Origin: UBA2233 sp002347965 [NCBI: Nitrospirae bacterium UBA2233]
Lineage (GTDB): Bacteria; UBA2233
Direction of reading: 5' to 3'
DNA: 42,514 bases
NCBI GenBank assembly: GCA_002347965.1
Contig: DDYN01000010.1
Coordinates: forward strand, 1-42,514
This document shows positions 40,096-42,514 of the stretch, piece by piece. A program made the position numbers and the translations under genes. Below the pieces are notes generated by a model that saw only the letters and a list, made by a program, of their open reading frames with translations, was not told where the DNA came from and did not search any database. The stretch's first letter is position 1, and every line of letters begins with the position of its first letter.

Positions 40096-40497
40096 ATGGC
40101 CAAAGAAATCCCGGAGGCTTTTAAGCATCTACTAGCCGACAATAGGGTTTTCGCCCACCTTGGAACCAGCATGCCAGATGGCAGCCCCCAGGTGAACCCC
40201 GTGTGGTTCGATGCCGAAGGGCCCTACATCCGCGTCAATTCCGCCAAAGGCCGCCAGAAGGACAAGAACATGCGCAGGTTTCCCAAGGTTGCGCTCGAGC
40301 TCCTGGACCCCGACAACCCCTATCGCTACCTGCAAATAAGGGGGAAGGTGGTCGAGATCACAGAAGACGGGGCCGATGCCCATATCAATACGCTCGCCAA
40401 GAAGTATCTAGGCAAGGATACCTACCCCTTCAGGCAGCCGGGCGAAGTGCGGGTGATCTACAAGATCGAGCCCGAGCGCGTTTCTGCATGGGGCTGA
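40096..40497 (+). CDS. PPOX-class flavin/F420-dependent oxidoreductase-like protein (133 aa)
   Basis: Split-barrel flavin-binding fold of the pyridoxamine 5'-phosphate oxidase-like superfamily: AHLGTSMPDGSPQVNPVWFDAEGPYIRVNSAKGRQKDKNM and YRYLQIRGKVVEI are the classic strands, with Lys/Arg to hold a flavin or F420 phosphate. Such small proteins reduce or bind diverse ligands, so no reaction is assigned. The frame is open from 40033, but ATG 40096 follows GAAGGAG and gives the normal start. A hairpin (AAGGGG/CCCCTT) overlaps the stop codon. Confidence 0.88.
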   Translation: MAKEIPEAFKHLLADNRVFAHLGTSMPDGSPQVNPVWFDAEGPYIRVNSAKGRQKDKNMRRFPKVALELLDPDNPYRYLQIRGKVVEITEDGADAHINTLAKKYLGKDTYPFRQPGEVRVIYKIEPERVSAWG

Positions 40498-40516
40498 AGG
40501 GGTAGGTTCCCCTTTT
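40497..40516. terminator. Short bidirectional terminator hairpin
   Basis: AAGGGG (40497-40502) pairs with CCCCTT (40509-40514) around TAGGTT, followed by two more T. It overlaps both stop regions of the convergent genes at 40497 and 40515. Short stem, hence modest confidence. Confidence 0.5.
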
Positions 40517-41576
40517 AGTCCATGAACGCGAGGGCTTCGGCCGGCATGATGGGCTTAAAGCGCATGGCGTCGTACGCGCACCCCACTAGGCATACCCCGC
40601 AGCCAAAGCATTTTTCTTCGTCTACGCTGGCCTTGTACTTCTTTGAGCCCTGGGGCCTGATGAGCTCGATCGCGCCAAAAGCGCAGCGATCGATGCAATC
40701 TTGGCAGCCCTTGCAGTTTGCCACGTTGACGTAGGCCCGGAAGCGGCTCTTGGCCGTCAAGGCCTCGGGCGTGACGTGACCTACCTTGTAGAAGCCGAAG
40801 AACTCGCAGCAATCCTCGCAGCAGTTGCAGATGGTATTGGGGTTGAGGTCTTTCGTATTCGGCCCCATGTGCATAAGCCCGTCTTTGGCGGCCTTTTGCA
40901 TGAGATCGAACGCCTCTTCTTTGGTGAGCACCTTGCCAGAGTCGCGAGCGGTCACGTAGTTCGCACCCTTGGCAAACTGCACGCAGTGCCATGTGCCCTG
41001 CTCGTCGGTAAACTTACAAGGATCGTTCACCCCCTGCTTTACGACCCTGCAGGAGCATGGCACGACGGCCAGCGCATCCTGCGCATCAACCATGGTACGG
41101 ATGTTTTCGTAGGGCTCGATTCCTTCCAAGTCTTTGATGGCATCCCAGGCGGGGATCACCCTCCATATGGGCTTGCTAAAGATCTGAGGAAGCAGGTTGC
41201 CCATCTTTACGTAGAATTCTTCCATTCCGAAGGTGTGCCACGCTTTCGTGTACTCTCGGTTCTTCTCCAAATCGAAATGTTTGGATGCAAGCGTGGCGTC
41301 GTGGAGCTGGATCAAGTCTCTGGCGAAGCGGTAGGTGTCCCTTTTTTGAAAATCCTTGGGGAAGGCCGCGCCTTTCTGCCAGAGCCCTTCTAGGATGTCC
41401 TTGGCCCTATCTTGGGGGATGCCTAGCTTTTGGGCGACATCGCCCGGTCCTCCGGGCAAGGAAGCAGCCACGCTCGCCTCTTCTTGGGTGAGCAACACCT
41501 CGAGAATTTTCCGCAGATGGGCAGACTCAGGAAACCCAAGGCGCATCGAAAGCGCTTCGTAAGGGCTATCGCTCAT
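40515..41576 (-). CDS. 4Fe-4S binding protein with N-terminal helical domain (353 aa)
   Basis: Residues about 1-90 are helical and include a winged-helix-like stretch (PGDVAQKLGIPQDRAKDILEGLWQKGAAF). A middle part holds PCSCRVVKQGVNDPC and a CNCCEDCC cluster that may bind iron or another metal. The C-terminus is a two-cluster ferredoxin (CKGCQDCIDRCAFGAIE and CFGCGVCLVGCAYDAM). Proteins like this are common in deltaproteobacteria, often near acyl-CoA or aldehyde ferredoxin genes, but are untested. ATG at 41576 follows AGGAGG. The next upstream minus-strand gene, a thiolase, ends 90 bases earlier, so co-transcription is possible. Confidence 0.88.
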   Translation of the reverse strand: MSDSPYEALSMRLGFPESAHLRKILEVLLTQEEASVAASLPGGPGDVAQKLGIPQDRAKDILEGLWQKGAAFPKDFQKRDTYRFARDLIQLHDATLASKHFDLEKNREYTKAWHTFGMEEFYVKMGNLLPQIFSKPIWRVIPAWDAIKDLEGIEPYENIRTMVDAQDALAVVPCSCRVVKQGVNDPCKFTDEQGTWHCVQFAKGANYVTARDSGKVLTKEEAFDLMQKAAKDGLMHMGPNTKDLNPNTICNCCEDCCEFFGFYKVGHVTPEALTAKSRFRAYVNVANCKGCQDCIDRCAFGAIELIRPQGSKKYKASVDEEKCFGCGVCLVGCAYDAMRFKPIMPAEALAFMD

Positions 41577-41666
41577 AAGTTACCTCCTATGATGTTTTGT
41601 CCACTCCGGCATGAACGCCTTCAGTTTTGGCGAAAGCTACACGCTTTAAGCTTGCCTATGCTTATT

Positions 41667-42514
41667 TTAACGTTTGAAGACGTGCACTGTCATGCAGGCG
41701 GGTCCGGCACCCGTGACGCCGCCGCCATTTTGCGTGAGCCCGACCTTTGCGTTTTCTACCTGGCGCTTGCCCGCCTCGCCCCTTAATTGCCAGACGACCT
41801 CGGCAACCATCGCAAGCCCCGTCGCCCCGATCGGATGGCCCTTGGATTCAAGCCCGCCCGAGGTGTTGACGGGGATTTTGCCTTTTAAGCTCGTGGCCTC
41901 TTCAGAGATGAGCCTTTGTGCCTGGCCGTGCTCTGCAAAGCCAAGCTCTTCGTAGGCCAAAAGCTCGCCCACAGCGGTTGCGTCGTGAACCTCGGCCACG
42001 TCCACGTCCTTGGGGCCGATGCCGGCCATTTCGTAAGCCTTTTTGGCCGCCCGCGCGACGCAGTCGGGGTCGCCCTTTTGCCTCCCCCAGCCCTCGGAGT
42101 TGGCCACGCTGGCCGCGATCCATACGGGCTTATCGCTGGAGCGTTTTGCGAGCGCTTTGTTCGTGATGACGGCCGCTGCGGCCCCGTCGCCGATGGGCGA
42201 GCACATCAGAAGATGCAAAGGCTCGACGATCAACCTCGATTCGAGCACTTCTTCCGCAGAGCACGCCTTTTGGTATTGGGCAAACGGGTTAAGGCTTCCG
42301 TTCGTGTGATTCTTGGCCGCGATCCAGGCGAGCATGCCCTTGATCTTTTCGATGGGGATGCCATACTCCCTAGCGTACAAATGTGCCTCCATCGCGTAGA
42401 CGTCCATGAAGGGGCTCCTTTGGCCAACGCCCGAGCCATCGCCCAAGGCCGTCAAGATGACATCCATCATGTCTTCCAAGAGGCCAACCTTTTTAAGCTC
42501 CTCGCGCGCCTTTC
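41667..42514 (-). CDS. Thiolase-family protein, C-terminal part (runs off the window)
   Basis: The frame is open to the last base, so the N-terminus, with the nucleophilic cysteine, lies outside. Visible family motifs are GDGAAAAVITNKALA, VAEVHDATAVGELLAYEELG, SKGHPIGATGLAMVAEVVWQL and a C-terminal GGGVTGAGPACMTVHVF. The GHPIGATG motif and HD motif agree with an active SCP-x-like thiolase. A TTG at 42479 is not the real start, since coding continues upstream (AREELKKVG). It precedes the iron-sulfur protein gene by 90 bases on the same strand. Its DUF35 partner, if any, would be outside the window. Confidence 0.9.
   Translation of the reverse strand, partial: KAREELKKVGLLEDMMDVILTALGDGSGVGQRSPFMDVYAMEAHLYAREYGIPIEKIKGMLAWIAAKNHTNGSLNPFAQYQKACSAEEVLESRLIVEPLHLLMCSPIGDGAAAAVITNKALAKRSSDKPVWIAASVANSEGWGRQKGDPDCVARAAKKAYEMAGIGPKDVDVAEVHDATAVGELLAYEELGFAEHGQAQRLISEEATSLKGKIPVNTSGGLESKGHPIGATGLAMVAEVVWQLRGEAGKRQVENAKVGLTQNGGGVTGAGPACMTVHVFKR

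Noticed and set aside
1-42514. CRISPR array, tRNA, rRNA, riboswitch and complete insertion sequence
   Set aside because: I looked for spaced direct repeats, cloverleaf arms, cobalamin-riboswitch-like boxes near cobT and intact transposase motifs by eye and found none; a covariance-model scan would be decisive.

Overview
The window carries about 34 protein-coding genes or gene fragments from an uncultured-looking, GC-rich, Gram-negative bacterium. Periplasmic TRAP binding proteins, a Tat-exported molybdoenzyme, a c-type cytochrome, a DUF6125 protein, many 4Fe-4S proteins and a large acyl-CoA gene set fit a Desulfobacterota ('deltaproteobacterial') or neighbouring lineage that activates and degrades carboxylic acids, probably with anaerobic or microaerobic respiration. 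The taxonomic guess is inference; no rRNA or tRNA gene was recognised.

Layout. 1-1.5 kb is a decayed area: a hydrolase fragment holding only the C-terminal jelly-roll domain, then two small ORFs in the same frame. 1.9-4.5 kb holds a secreted protein and a fatty-acyl-CoA ligase. A beta-carbonic anhydrase follows at 4.9-5.6 kb. 6.0-10.3 kb is a five-gene minus-strand operon (BtrH-like protein, c-type cytochrome, thiolase, DUF35 protein, CobT). 10.6-18.3 kb holds three more AMP-forming acyl-CoA synthetases around a minus-strand pair made of a PAS-PAS-GGDEF protein and a ferritin-VIT1 iron transporter. 18.3-23.3 kb is a TRAP transporter operon with two tandem solute-binding proteins. Divergent from it, 23.6-25.8 kb encodes a thiolase-fold protein lacking the nucleophilic cysteine and a DUF35-SCP2 fusion. 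25.9-27.2 kb encodes a 3-oxoacid CoA-transferase (scoAB). 27.9-33.8 kb holds three STAS-domain sensors, two of them membrane receptors. 33.9-37.9 kb is an operon for a Tat-exported molybdopterin enzyme, its four-cluster ferredoxin subunit and two unknown small proteins. 38.4-42.5 kb holds a split YeeE/YedE transporter pair, DUF6125, a PPOX-fold flavoprotein, an iron-sulfur protein and the C-terminal part of a third thiolase.

How it works together. The likely theme is uptake of an organic acid by the TRAP system, activation by one of four ligases or by CoA transfer, and carbon-carbon cleavage by thiolase/DUF35 pairs. The molybdoenzyme and the YeeE/YedE pair hint at respiratory sulfur or similar chemistry, but the substrate cannot be read from sequence.

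The longer intergenic stretches hold gene relics. The clearest is the frameshifted C-terminus of a xanthine-dehydrogenase-family molybdenum subunit at about 29.49-29.63 kb. A possible IS200/IS605 tnpB tail lies at about 5.56-5.86 kb and a possible outer-membrane barrel tail at about 31.74-31.97 kb. The most interesting intact loci are the Cys-less thiolase with its DUF35-SCP2 partner, the molybdoenzyme operon with two small orphan proteins, and the pair of Cache-HAMP-STAS receptors.
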